From the NCBI RefSeq assembly GCF_026283965.1, contig NZ_JAPDPD010000030.1:1-45494 (forward strand): a DNA stretch of 45,494 nucleotides, read 5' to 3'. This document shows, one piece after another, positions 26,122 through 34,825 of this stretch. A program made the position numbers and the translations under genes. The notes below the pieces were generated by a model. That model saw nothing but the letters and a program-made list of their open reading frames with translations. It did no database searches and was not told the DNA's origin. The first letter of the stretch is position 1; each line of letters begins with the position of its first letter. The DNA is from Dyella subtropica (GTDB lineage: Bacteria; Pseudomonadota; Gammaproteobacteria; Xanthomonadales; Rhodanobacteraceae).

Positions 26122-26997
26122 ATGGCTAGTTCGGTTCGAGAGAGTGAAGCGCCGTTCGAAATGCCGGTGCTTCGTACGGATGACCTGATCGTCGACGCCG
26201 GTGCGGGCCAGTTGTCCTGGTCGCATGCAGCCTTTGCGCTAACGATGATTAGCCTAGGCATTCTGGGCTTCATCTATGGCGATTTTGCGCTGGACTGGCA
26301 GCGCATTCCCATAGAGCATCTGCCGGCACGTTCGTTCTTCGCCTACGCTTTTGCGGCCATCGAACTGGTGACGGGTGTTGGCCTGCTCATCCGGTCGACG
26401 GCCAAGCTTGTCTCCGCTGCGCTGCTGATTTTCCTCCTGCTGTGGGCGGTGTTACTGAAGCTCCCGGCTGTGCTGTCCGTACCGCAGATGGAGGCTACCT
26501 GGCTGGGCCTTGGCGAGATCACGGTGATCCTGGCGGGCGGTTGGGTGTTGTTTGCCTTGCATGCGCGCGATGGGAAGTCCCAGACATTCGCCACGGGTGC
26601 GAAGGGGGTGCGCAACGCGAGACTGCTGTTCGCGCTTTCACTGCCCATGATCGGGCTTTCCCATTTCTTCTATAGCCCGCAGACCGTCGAACTTATGCCG
26701 GCGTGGCTGCCTTATCACCTTGGGTGGGCTTATCTGACGGGTGCGGGAAGCATTGCCGCATGCATCGGCGTGCTGTTCGGCTTCCTTCCGCGTCTTGCGG
26801 CCACGCTGGAGGCGGCCATGCTGGGCATCATCACGCTGGTCATCTGGGGGCCCGGGCTTTTCACCCACTCAACGGATCGCATGCAGTGGACGGCCTTCGT
26901 GATTTCGGCGGCCATTGCCTGCGGCGCTTGGGTGGTCGCCGATTCCTATCGCGGGGCGCCTTGGCTAGCCGGTAGGGCAGATGGGCATCGGTTATAA
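26122..26997 (+). CDS. DoxX-like integral membrane protein
   Basis: 291 residues with about eight hydrophobic segments in two similar halves: helices around WSHAAFALTMISLGILGFIY, FFAYAFAAIELVTGVGLLI and LVSAALLIFLLLWAVLL, then RLLFALSLPMIGLSHFFY, LGWAYLTGAGSIAACIGVLF and more. The pattern of phases followed by a periplasmic loop after helix 1 is DoxX/DoxD-like. Function is unknown. ATG 26122 is preceded by AAGGAG; the ATG at 26101 is upstream of that site and less likely. A strong hairpin follows the gene. Confidence 0.75.
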   Translation: MASSVRESEAPFEMPVLRTDDLIVDAGAGQLSWSHAAFALTMISLGILGFIYGDFALDWQRIPIEHLPARSFFAYAFAAIELVTGVGLLIRSTAKLVSAALLIFLLLWAVLLKLPAVLSVPQMEATWLGLGEITVILAGGWVLFALHARDGKSQTFATGAKGVRNARLLFALSLPMIGLSHFFYSPQTVELMPAWLPYHLGWAYLTGAGSIAACIGVLFGFLPRLAATLEAAMLGIITLVIWGPGLFTHSTDRMQWTAFVISAAIACGAWVVADSYRGAPWLAGRADGHRL

Positions 26998-27017
26998 CGG
27001 TGCAGCATCGATGTTGA

Positions 27018-27049
27018 AGCGAAGGCACCTCGCAAGAGGTGCCTTCGCT
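27018..27049. terminator. Bidirectional terminator hairpin
   Basis: A perfect 13-bp stem, AGCGAAGGCACCT pairing with AGGTGCCTTCGCT, with a 6-nt loop, 21 bp after the DoxX-like gene. A second 11-bp hairpin follows at 27072-27104 (ACGCCCATCTC/GAGATGGGCGT). Together they separate convergent genes: the DoxX-like gene and the minus-strand secreted protein. Confidence 0.8.
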
Positions 27050-27158
27050 GTCCGAGGCAATGGGCGTATAGACGCCCATCTCTGATCAATGCGGAGATGG
27101 GCGTATCCCATATGGCGCCAACCAGGTTGGGACACAGGCTCGCGCACTACGCACCGAA

Positions 27159-27851
27159 CTAGTGCGTCGTGCAGCCCGTTTGGCAATTGCAGGTCGTGGT
27201 GTTCTTGCCGTCGGTGCAAAATACGCCGCCACCAGGGTTATCGGTCGATGCCGCCGCTCGTTTGCATGTTGACTTGGGCCCGTGCGCCGAGCAGGCAAAG
27301 GCCGGGGGAGATGTCGTTGCCGGCGGCACCGTACATGTCGCGGAGCAATCGGTAATGCTTTCGCTGGGGTCGGGCGCGCCACCTCTCACAATGGCGAACC
27401 CTTTGTTGCATGCGGCCCCGGCCACGCCGGGACCATCGCAGGATTGGACATTCTGAGACCACGTATCCGCCTGAGAGTCGATCACCGTATAGGTGCCGGC
27501 AGGCAACTGCTGCCCGCCTACGGACGCGATCCAATTTTCAAAGCCCGGCGAGGCAGGCTGGGTGGTGACCTGCAAAGGTCCCAGCACCATGCTGCCGCTC
27601 GCATCCCTGAGGCCAATCGTCTTGCCGGCAGTGGCCGCGCCTGCGCGATGATAAGTCTGGATGACATCAATCGTTGCCGGAGCGCTCAGCTTGAATCGTG
27701 GCGGGCAATTGACGAAGGGTGAGGGGCAGTAGTTCACCTGCATCGTGTTCGTGTTATTGAACAAATCGGCGGCTTTACTTGCGTTAGGCATCCCAGCAAA
27801 TGCGAGAAGCGCGCTGGTTAATGCCACGGCCCAACTTCTACAGTGCTGCAT
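27159..27851 (-). CDS. Secreted cysteine-rich hypothetical protein
   Basis: 230 residues from the ATG that follows a good GGAGGG site. An N-terminal Sec signal (VALTSALLAFAGMPNASKAA) precedes a mature domain with NTMQVNYCPSPF, then a beta-rich stretch (VIQTYHRAGAATAGKTIGLRD, LPAGTYTVIDSQ, DTWSQN), then a C-terminal tail with about nine cysteines ending in FCTDGKNTTTCNCQTGCTTH. The Cys tail suggests disulfide stabilisation outside the cytoplasm. Family not recognised. It diverges from the secreted metzincin protease at 28245 across about 390 bp. Confidence 0.7.
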   Translation of the reverse strand: MQHCRSWAVALTSALLAFAGMPNASKAADLFNNTNTMQVNYCPSPFVNCPPRFKLSAPATIDVIQTYHRAGAATAGKTIGLRDASGSMVLGPLQVTTQPASPGFENWIASVGGQQLPAGTYTVIDSQADTWSQNVQSCDGPGVAGAACNKGFAIVRGGAPDPSESITDCSATCTVPPATTSPPAFACSAHGPKSTCKRAAASTDNPGGGVFCTDGKNTTTCNCQTGCTTH

Positions 27852-28244
27852 GACAACACCCTCCGAAGTTCCCAAGGTGGGCGGCAATGTATGGCCTATC
27901 CTGGCAAGTCGCAAATATTCACATTGTTTCTACGCTGGCTACACGATTCCGGAGTTTCGTTGTCCCAAGGCCGTGCGCGTGTATCGCTCAGGTCAACGCC
28001 GTCTTCACCTCGAAGCGTTCGTTTTGATGGAAATATTTATTCTCGGCTGAGAAATTTTCGAGTTATGGAATAAATAAACCGGCGCGCCGCTTTTAAACTT
28101 GACCGCTGAAACCTGGCGGCGTATAGATCACCGGCCCTATGCTTCCTTGAATTTAGCCGGGCTTCCTACGCTACGCGGGTTCGGTTCGCGTTCCTAATTC
28201 GTTGTACATCGTTGCTTTCCTCACCTTTCTACGAGGGGGATCAC
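27852..28244. promoter_or_regulatory. Divergent intergenic region between secreted-protein genes
   Basis: 393 bp with no gene, AT-richer than the surroundings, especially 28015-28090 (AATATTTATTC, AATAAATAAACC). It must hold the promoters of both the Cys-rich protein (minus) and the protease (plus). No operator palindrome of the galactose type is present. Confidence 0.5.
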
Positions 28245-30086
28245 ATGTACGTACGCACCGCACACCTCATACGGCTCGCCTTCATAGCCACGCTTTGCCT
28301 GGTCGCGACCAGTCTTAGCGCCTCGCCTACTTGTCCGCTCAGTTACGGCAATACGGATAATGCCAAGAGCCACAAATTTTATTTGTATTTCCCAACAGCC
28401 GACGACAACACCTATCCGAATAACTTCACGGGTGAAAGCCCGGCGAAGCATTTCGATGTAGCGCAACTGGATAACACGATCGGCACCACGGCCCAGCTAC
28501 GCGACCGCATTCATGATGTGGTGGTCGATGATTTTTGCGAGTTCAACGTCCAGGTTTTGCAGACCACGACCAATCCCGACACCTTGCCAATGGCGCCCGC
28601 GCTGCGTCATACCGAGGCTGTCGGTTCCGACAACAGTGATCCCGGCGGCGCTTGGGGTAAGTCGCCCACGACGAATTTCGATGTAGAGCATGGCCGGGTC
28701 TGGGCTGGTGCCTACACCGTCTGCGAGGGAGGCAACGGCGTGGGCGGTTGCTCGATGACCGGCGCGCTGACTGGCGCCAATGCCACGCTCGATCATTGGG
28801 CGCAGGCGATTGGCGGTACCGCCGCGCACGAGGGCGGCCACACCTATGGCCTGAACCATAGCGATGAGGATCCGCCGACCGGCTGCGACGGCGTAAACCC
28901 CGGCCCCGCCCCAGGCGAAGATGGAGCCACGCGTCATTTGATGCCTGCCGGCTGCAATCTCGACGGCCTCGCTCGCACCACCTATCGACGTCACATCAGC
29001 GATCGGGGCTATGGGATTTTGGCCACCAATGTCGGTCTGTCGGTGCAGACCATGCACAACTGGGATTTGGTCAATCCCAATATGCAGGCCGGCCGCAGTC
29101 TGACGATCGATTTTTTGAGTTCCTTGCCGGCGATCAACCTCACCTGGTCCTGGACCGGCCCCAGCAGCCCATGGATCACTCCAACGGTAACGCCCACGGG
29201 CATGGGGATGTATCACGGCAGCAATTACCACAAATACCGGATTACCTGGTCCACACCCAATCCAGCCTGGGGCGGTCCTGCGGGCATCGTCAACGGCGGC
29301 GCTCAGTTCCATGTGGGGGCGACCTTTACCGGTGTGGATTTCAACGCACCCGATCCGATCATCATCCAAAACGTGACGCTCTTGGACGCAGGCAGCGCGC
29401 CACTGGCCTTGCATCCACGCCTGCCTATCTATGATGCCGGATCGCTCGACGCCGCCGATGGGAGTTTCGCACTGCATTTTCAAGCACCGGCCGGCGGTCA
29501 TCCCTTACAGCTGCAGCAGGCGGTGATCTATCAACTCCCACGCGTGGCCTCGATCGAGGCTCTCAATGGCGAGCAGGAGCCTTACACCTTCAACAAGTTG
29601 CCGATCCGCCCTTGGACCACGACCAAGTGCGCGCCTCAGATGCTGGAGCGGACGATCCGTTGCGTGATCGCCCACACCAGCGACCGTCCGCATGTGCTTG
29701 CGGTCTATAAGGTGGGCGAACCCAATGTCTATGACTGCAGCAAAGGCATCCCGAGGCAGCGGTTTACGACCGACTCCAAGAGCGTGCCGGATGTGGACGG
29801 CCCCATCTGCGCAGGCACGGTTCGCGATCCCTTCCCCTCGACAATGGTGTATGTGATCGCCACCTTCGTCGATCCCGCGGCGAAGCATTGGGATGTCACC
29901 AAGAAAGCCTATGTAACCGGACCCGTTCAAACCAAGGTGTACTACCAATTCGCCGGTATTCGCCACCTGGACCGCCAACGCAAACCGGGCGACAAAGATG
30001 GTGACAAAGACGGCGACAAGGACCGTAAGCCGGAAGGCAAAGAGACTGAGAGTGTCACGACGGCCGCATTGACGAACGGACCTTGA
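28245..30086 (+). CDS. Secreted metzincin-type zinc metalloprotease
   Basis: 613 residues with a Sec signal (LIRLAFIATLCLVATSLSAS). The zinc-binding metzincin signature HEGGHTYGLNH is at 195-205 (HExxHxxGxxH), and a Met-turn candidate (RHLMPAGC) lies about 35 residues later. Residues about 270-590 are a beta-rich region with several cysteines, likely accessory. The C-terminus is a charged GDKDGDKDGDKDRK repeat. It is an extracellular or periplasmic endopeptidase of unknown substrate. ATG 28245 follows GAGGGGG; the ATG at 28212 would add residues before the signal. It is divergent from the Cys-rich secreted protein. Confidence 0.82.
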   Translation: MYVRTAHLIRLAFIATLCLVATSLSASPTCPLSYGNTDNAKSHKFYLYFPTADDNTYPNNFTGESPAKHFDVAQLDNTIGTTAQLRDRIHDVVVDDFCEFNVQVLQTTTNPDTLPMAPALRHTEAVGSDNSDPGGAWGKSPTTNFDVEHGRVWAGAYTVCEGGNGVGGCSMTGALTGANATLDHWAQAIGGTAAHEGGHTYGLNHSDEDPPTGCDGVNPGPAPGEDGATRHLMPAGCNLDGLARTTYRRHISDRGYGILATNVGLSVQTMHNWDLVNPNMQAGRSLTIDFLSSLPAINLTWSWTGPSSPWITPTVTPTGMGMYHGSNYHKYRITWSTPNPAWGGPAGIVNGGAQFHVGATFTGVDFNAPDPIIIQNVTLLDAGSAPLALHPRLPIYDAGSLDAADGSFALHFQAPAGGHPLQLQQAVIYQLPRVASIEALNGEQEPYTFNKLPIRPWTTTKCAPQMLERTIRCVIAHTSDRPHVLAVYKVGEPNVYDCSKGIPRQRFTTDSKSVPDVDGPICAGTVRDPFPSTMVYVIATFVDPAAKHWDVTKKAYVTGPVQTKVYYQFAGIRHLDRQRKPGDKDGDKDGDKDRKPEGKETESVTTAALTNGP

Positions 30087-30125
30087 TGATCCAATCCGTA
30101 TCGCCGATCTTCCTATCCCTCCGGT

Positions 30126-30240
30126 CGTGATTAGCGTCGAATCTCAGCCGACGTTATTTTCTCCTCCCCCTGCTTGCGACGCGAAGCTAGTCCCGTGGGA
30201 CAGGGGGAGGTCGGGAGGGGGTGAACACTTGCGACAACCT
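30126..30240. repeat. Half copy of the 192-bp palindromic element
   Basis: The left terminus CGTGATTAGCGTCGAATCTCAG (30126-30147) is followed by the C-rich/G-rich stem, a short extra palindrome around AGTCCCGTGGGAC, and GGGGGTGAACACTTGCGACAACC. It stops at the mutarotase gene end, so the right half is missing. The stop codon of galM (30239-30241, minus) lies at the junction. Confidence 0.75.
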
Positions 30241-31222
30241 ATCCCAAGCTCAGCCGGTACTCCGTCACCTGGCGATAGGGTGTTCCCGGTCTCAGGATGA
30301 CGCTTGGAAAGTTGGGTTGATTGGGGGCGTTGGGAAAGCCCTGCGGCTCCAGGCACAGTCCGGCGCGTGATTTGAAGCGTCGCGTACTCAGGCTTTGCGC
30401 ATCGTAGAACTGCAGCGCGGGCTCCGTCGTCCAGATCTCGAGGCCAAGGCCGTTTGTGGAACTCATCAGACTGGCGGCGTGCGCAAGGGATGCGCGATCT
30501 CGGGTCTGTGGATCGAGTACATAGTTGATGTCGAAGGTTTCCGCGCCTACGACGCGCGGGCTTCGAAAGTCGTAAGGTGTTCCATCGACAGATCGGATAT
30601 CCCCTGTCGGAATGCAGTTCGCGTCGACCGGTGTGTAGGACTCGGCATTGATGGCCAACAGATGCTGGTCAATCGTCGGGCTGCCGTCGAGATTGAAGTA
30701 ACTATGCGTCGCCAGGTTCAGCGGCGTGGGCGCGTCGGTTTCCGCGTGGATCTCGATGCGAAGCGTGGACGGCGGCAGCAGGCGATAGGTGCAGACGACG
30801 GATACGGTTCCGGGGAAACCAAGGTCGCCGTCCGGGGAAACCAAGGCGAGCGTGACCTGGTGTTCGTCATATTCCAGCAATTGCCAGGGCCGTTGGCCGA
30901 AGCCGCCCCCACCGCCGTGCAGGGTGCATCGGCCTCGATCGTTTCTAGGCAGGGTGTAGACCTTGCCGTCCAGTTCGAATGACCCGTCACCGATGCGGTT
31001 GGCGACCCTTCCGGCGATCGCGCCCATGTGCGCGCCGTGGGCGAGATACTCGTCGAAATCTTCACATCCCAGGATCACGTCCTGACGCCGACCCTCTTGC
31101 AAGGGCACGCTCAGGCGGCTGAGCGTCGCGCCCCAGGTGATGACGGTGGCGCTTAGTCCCCCGGGCTTGCCGAGAACGATCTCCCGAACGGCACGCCCTT
31201 CACAGTTTCCGATGATTCGCAC
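30239..31222 (-). CDS. galM: Galactose mutarotase (aldose 1-epimerase)
   Basis: 327 residues of the GalM family. It interconverts alpha and beta anomers of D-galactose (or other aldoses), here supplying the anomer that the galactose dehydrogenase uses. Family motifs present are AGRVANRIGDGSF, CTLHGGGGGFGQRPW (active-site His), ATHSYFNLDG (catalytic His), DINYVLD and the Glu of CLEPQGFPNAPN near the C-terminus. No signal peptide is seen, so it is cytoplasmic. A GntR-type operator (31280-31290) lies about 58 bp upstream. The 3' end abuts a MITE half copy. Confidence 0.94.
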   Translation of the reverse strand: MRIIGNCEGRAVREIVLGKPGGLSATVITWGATLSRLSVPLQEGRRQDVILGCEDFDEYLAHGAHMGAIAGRVANRIGDGSFELDGKVYTLPRNDRGRCTLHGGGGGFGQRPWQLLEYDEHQVTLALVSPDGDLGFPGTVSVVCTYRLLPPSTLRIEIHAETDAPTPLNLATHSYFNLDGSPTIDQHLLAINAESYTPVDANCIPTGDIRSVDGTPYDFRSPRVVGAETFDINYVLDPQTRDRASLAHAASLMSSTNGLGLEIWTTEPALQFYDAQSLSTRRFKSRAGLCLEPQGFPNAPNQPNFPSVILRPGTPYRQVTEYRLSLG

Positions 31223-31279
31223 GTGTTCGACCTCCCCAGCACTTCCCGGCCTCGCGGCTACTTGCTATCTATAATGTTA

Positions 31280-31290
31280 TTGTCATACAA
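31280..31290. promoter_or_regulatory. GntR-type operator between galM and the alpha-galactosidases (TTGTCATACAA)
   Basis: Identical to the 11-mer at 17494-17504, in the AT-rich context ATAATGTTATTGTCATACAA. It lies 58 bp upstream of galM (minus) and about 290 bp upstream of the first alpha-galactosidase gene. The 192-bp palindromic element separates it from the latter. It is probably the site by which the regulator at 44646 controls galM and perhaps the divergent pair. Confidence 0.75.
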
Positions 31291-31322
31291 ATACTATCGG
31301 ATGCAGGGTGACCATGACGGCA

Positions 31323-31514
31323 TCTGACTAGCATCGAATCTCAGCGACGCGAGCTTTGGGCTCCCTCCCTTGCTTGCAGGGGAGGGCTGGGGAGGGGTGA
31401 ACACTTGAGAAAGCCTCTCCCGAAGCGCTTTCTCAAGTGTTCACCCCTCCCGGCCTCCCCCTGCGAGCAAGGGGAGGGGGACATCGCGCTAGCTGACATT
31501 CGACGCTAATCAGG
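31323..31514. repeat. 192-bp palindromic MITE-like element, full copy B
   Basis: Left end 31323-31344 and right end 31493-31514 (CTGACATTCGACGCTAATCAGG) form an inverted repeat with a few mismatches. The total length is the same 192 bp as copy A. The interior repeats the TTGCTTGCAGGGGAGG...CCTGCGAGCAAGGGG fold and a nested GAACACTTGAGAAAGC/GCTTTCTCAAGTGTTC palindrome. It sits within the divergent promoter region between galM and the alpha-galactosidase pair. Confidence 0.85.
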
Positions 31515-31577
31515 CGGCGACATGGGGCCATCCTGGCCGGGCAAGCACTCACCAGACGATCTCGATAAAGGAATGCA

Positions 31578-32774
31578 ATGAAACGGTTCGCCTTGGCTTT
31601 GTTGGCGTTCGGCCTGTGCTTCGTGGCCTCGTTTGCAAGCGCGGAAGCAGCACCCCCGCAACCACCTCGACAGGCCAACGGGCTGGCCCTGACGCCACCC
31701 ATGGGCTGGAACTCGTGGAACAAGTTCGGCTGCGACATCAACGAGGGCGTGATCCGTGCGGCGGCTGATGCGATGGTCAGCTCGGGGATGAAAGATGCCG
31801 GCTATCGGTATGTGGTCATCGACGACTGCTGGCACGGCGAGCGCGACGCCAACGGCGACATCCAGGCGGATGCCAAGCGCTTTCCCTCGGGCATCAAGGC
31901 GCTGGCGGACTACATCCACGCCAAGGGCCTGAAGTTCGGCATCTATTCCGACGCAGGAAAGAAGACCTGCGCGGGCCGCCCAGGCAGCCGCGGCTTTGAA
32001 TACCAGGACGCCCGCCAATACGCCGCCTGGGGCGTGGACTATCTGAAATACGACTGGTGTTCGACCTACACCCAGGACGGCAAATCGTCCTACGAGACCA
32101 TGAGCGATGCCTTGCGCGCTTCCGGCCGGGACATCGTGTTCAGTCTCTGCGACTGGGGCCGCAACAAGCCTTGGCTGTGGGGCGAGACCATCGGCAACCT
32201 GTGGCGCACCACGGGCGACATCTACGACGGCTGGGAGAGTCGCGATGGCCACTACAACGGCATGACCAACATCCTGGACATGCAGGTGGGCCTGGAGGGC
32301 TACGCCGGCCCCGGCCATTGGAACGACCCGGACATGCTCGAAGTCGGCAACGGCGACATGACCTTCGAGGAATACAAATCGCACTTCAGCCTGTGGGCCG
32401 TGCTGGCCGCGCCGCTGATCGCCGGCAACGACTTGGCGAACATGAGTGCAGAGACCAAGTCGATCCTCACCAACAAGGACATTATCGCGGTCGACCAGGA
32501 TGCCCTGGGCGTTCAGGGCCGACGCGTTGCGAGGGACGGCGACTATGAAGTTTGGGCCAAGCCTCTGAAAGGTGGCGGTCGCGCGATCGTGCTGTTCAAT
32601 CGCAGCAAAGAAGCTCACCGGATCAGCGTGAGCTGGGAGGCGCTGGGTTACCCGGCAACGCTGGAGCGTAGCGTGCGCGACCTGTGGACTCACAAGAACC
32701 TGCCCAAGGCAAAGGGAAGCTTCGCCGCCGACGTGCCCTCGCACGGCGTGGTGATGATCCGCGTTGATGCCTGA
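31578..32774 (+). CDS. Secreted alpha-galactosidase, GH27 (copy 1)
   Basis: 398 residues with a Sec signal (MKRFALALLAFGLCFVASFASA). GH27 TIM barrel: the start LTPPMGWNSWNKFGCDINE, VIDDCW, KFGIYSDAG, nucleophile Asp159 in YLKYDWC and acid/base Asp214 in WRTTGDIYDGW, then GHWNDPDMLEVGN. The C-terminal beta-sandwich is short. It hydrolyses terminal alpha-1,6-galactose from melibiose, raffinose-type sugars or galactomannan side chains, in the periplasm or outside. It is followed after 71 bp by a close paralogue, with an imperfect hairpin (32785-32814) between them. ATG 31578 has AAAGGAA upstream. Confidence 0.95.
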   Translation: MKRFALALLAFGLCFVASFASAEAAPPQPPRQANGLALTPPMGWNSWNKFGCDINEGVIRAAADAMVSSGMKDAGYRYVVIDDCWHGERDANGDIQADAKRFPSGIKALADYIHAKGLKFGIYSDAGKKTCAGRPGSRGFEYQDARQYAAWGVDYLKYDWCSTYTQDGKSSYETMSDALRASGRDIVFSLCDWGRNKPWLWGETIGNLWRTTGDIYDGWESRDGHYNGMTNILDMQVGLEGYAGPGHWNDPDMLEVGNGDMTFEEYKSHFSLWAVLAAPLIAGNDLANMSAETKSILTNKDIIAVDQDALGVQGRRVARDGDYEVWAKPLKGGGRAIVLFNRSKEAHRISVSWEALGYPATLERSVRDLWTHKNLPKAKGSFAADVPSHGVVMIRVDA

Positions 32775-32845
32775 TCTCTCTTGAAGGCCGTCTTCGCCTA
32801 CCGCGAGGCGGCCTCTTCGTATTTCACTTATTGGAAGGACTTCCC

Positions 32846-34045
32846 GTGAAGCGGATCTTTAGTTTTCTGATCAGCCTTCTGGTCCTCGGCGCCATGCATG
32901 CCGTTCCGGCTCAGGCCGAAACCTCTCCGCCGCAGCCGCCCCGACAATCCAATGGCCTCGCCTTGACGCCGCCGATGGGCTGGAACACCTGGAACAAGTT
33001 CGGCTGCGAGATCAACGAGACGGTGATTCGCCAAGCCGCCGACGCCATGGTCAGTTCCGGCATGAAAGACGCCGGCTACGAGTACATCGTCATCGACGAT
33101 TGCTGGCAGAGCGGGCGTGACGCCAAAGGGCAAATCGTCGCCGATGCCAAACGCTTTCCTTCCGGCATGGCCGCGCTTGGCGAGTACATCCACTCCCGGG
33201 GCCTGAAGTTCGGCATCTACTCCGATGCGGGCAAGCTGACCTGCGGCAAGCACCCGGGCAGTTTGGGGCACGAGTTTCAGGACGCGCGTACTTACGCCTC
33301 CTGGGGTGTCGACTATCTGAAATACGACTGGTGCTCCACCTACACCCAGGACGCCAAATCGACCTACGAGACCATGAGCGACGCCTTGCGCGCATCAGGC
33401 CGGCCCATCGTCTTCAGCATTTGCGAATGGGGTTTGAACAAGCCGTGGCTGTGGGGCAAGACGATCGGCAACCTGTGGCGTACCACCGACGACATCTACG
33501 ACCACTGGCAAGGCAAGCACGGCTACGAGCACGGCGTGATGGATATTCTTGATCTGCAGGTCGGCCTGGAAAGCTATTCCGGCCCCGGTCACTGGAATGA
33601 TCCGGACATGCTGGAAGTCGGCAACGGCAAGATGACGCTGGAGGAATACAAATCGCACTTCAGCCTGTGGGCCGCGTTGGCAGCACCCTTGATGGCCGGC
33701 AACGACCTCGCCGCCATGACGCCGGAGATCAAAGCCATCTTGACCAACAAGGAAGTGATCGCCGTCGATCAAGACCCGCTAGGCATCCAGGCTCGTCGCG
33801 TCGCCAAACATGGCGACTTCGAAGTCTGGGCTCGGCCGCTGCAAGGTGGAGGCCGCGCCGTCGTTCTTTTGAATCGCAGCAGCGCCAGCCACACGGTTAC
33901 CGTGACATGGGACGACTTGCACCTTCCTTCATCATTGAGCCTGAAGGTACGCGACCTGTGGGCTCACAAAGACTTGCCCAACGCCAAGGGCAGCTTCTCG
34001 GCGGAGGTGCCGTCGCATGGTGTAGCGATGGTGCGGCTGGAGTGA
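32846..34045 (+). CDS. Secreted alpha-galactosidase, GH27 (copy 2, tandem paralogue)
   Basis: 399 residues from a GTG preceded by GGAAGGA. Signal peptide VKRIFSFLISLLVLGAMHAVPAQA. The catalytic nucleophile is Asp161 (YLKYDWC) and the acid/base Asp216 (WRTTDDIYDHW). Most of the barrel is identical or similar to copy 1, while the signal peptide and sugar-facing loops differ (for example EWGLNKPWLWGK versus DWGRNKPWLWGE). It arose by tandem duplication and probably differs in substrate preference or length of accepted oligosaccharide. The TTG at 32831 would lengthen it but leaves no room for a ribosome binding site. Confidence 0.95.
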   Translation: MKRIFSFLISLLVLGAMHAVPAQAETSPPQPPRQSNGLALTPPMGWNTWNKFGCEINETVIRQAADAMVSSGMKDAGYEYIVIDDCWQSGRDAKGQIVADAKRFPSGMAALGEYIHSRGLKFGIYSDAGKLTCGKHPGSLGHEFQDARTYASWGVDYLKYDWCSTYTQDAKSTYETMSDALRASGRPIVFSICEWGLNKPWLWGKTIGNLWRTTDDIYDHWQGKHGYEHGVMDILDLQVGLESYSGPGHWNDPDMLEVGNGKMTLEEYKSHFSLWAALAAPLMAGNDLAAMTPEIKAILTNKEVIAVDQDPLGIQARRVAKHGDFEVWARPLQGGGRAVVLLNRSSASHTVTVTWDDLHLPSSLSLKVRDLWAHKDLPNAKGSFSAEVPSHGVAMVRLE

Positions 34046-34449
34046 TTCGTCGCGCTGGCTGAGCCATAGCCGGAGGTTGCGCGTACCGATGCCCCTGTCC
34101 GTCGACACCATTCGGCGATGATTGGGAGGCCGATGGGTATCAGGGGCATCGCTGCAGTGCTAACGGAATCTCTGCCTTGGGTTGGAAGCGAGCATGGCCA
34201 CGTCCTCTGGCGAGGCCGATAGGTAATGAAGGCGGCCAGAGCCAACGCCACAGCGAAGGTCACACAGACGCCAACAGGTATGGACTGAAAGAAAGACGCA
34301 ACGACAACTACGGCTGCCGGGGCCAAGACGTCCCGTACCCTCAGATTTCTTTCGTGAACAATCGCCGGCGCGTCCAATAATTCCTTCCTTAAGCTGTCAC
34401 CGAAAGCATATCCGCAGTTGAAAGTGGACGTTAGGACAGCATTAGCCAT
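33964..34449 (-). CDS. Doubtful small membrane protein or gene remnant
   Basis: A 161-codon frame whose ATG overlaps the stop of the membrane protein gene at 34442 (ATGGCTAA, minus strand). It has two hydrophobic segments (VLAPAAVVVVASFFQ, VCVTFAVALALAAFIT). The rest is low-complexity and runs antisense into the end of the second alpha-galactosidase gene. An inverted repeat at 34088-34097/34141-34150 lies inside it. It may be a true small gene that lost its natural 3' end, or a chance frame. Confidence 0.28.
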   Translation of the reverse strand: MANAVLTSTFNCGYAFGDSLRKELLDAPAIVHERNLRVRDVLAPAAVVVVASFFQSIPVGVCVTFAVALALAAFITYRPRQRTWPCSLPTQGRDSVSTAAMPLIPIGLPIIAEWCRRTGASVRATSGYGSASATNHSSRTIATPCDGTSAEKLPLALGKSL

Positions 34450-34825
34450 CCCTGGTCGGCCTTCGACGTGCTCCGAAGGCTGCGTAGCCTGCGATGAAAG
34501 GAACTGCCGACGCAATCAAGGTATAGAAGGTGAGGTGATGCCATAGCGCTGCCCCTGAAATCACATACAGAACGGCCAGGACTGTCGAAAGCAGGAAGCC
34601 GAGCAGCGGACGGCGACCGAGGAAAATGATTGCGGCAATTCCTATGAAACCGCATGCCACCCAAGCAACATGCACACTGGCTTCCCCTCCTCGCATTTGC
34701 TCGATGACCGGAGTCGCCGGAAATATGTGAAATGCCAAATCGAGGCCGATGGCAAATGGCCCCGCGGACATAAAGGCCACGAGCCACTGAGCCGCGCGTC
34801 TAGCCGTAGTTATCGACTCACTCAT
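34442..34825 (-). CDS. Small four-helix membrane protein, uncharacterised
   Basis: 127 residues from an ATG with GGAGGG 6 nt upstream. There are four hydrophobic helices, around WLVAFMSAGPFAIGLDLAFH, VHVAWVACGFIGIAAIIFLG, LLGFLLSTVLAVLYVISGAA and TFYTLIASAVPFIAGYAAFG, with a basic C-terminus ARRRPTRDG. Family not recognised. The longer open frame to 34900 is not supported by a ribosome binding site. Confidence 0.65.
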   Translation of the reverse strand: MSESITTARRAAQWLVAFMSAGPFAIGLDLAFHIFPATPVIEQMRGGEASVHVAWVACGFIGIAAIIFLGRRPLLGFLLSTVLAVLYVISGAALWHHLTFYTLIASAVPFIAGYAAFGARRRPTRDG

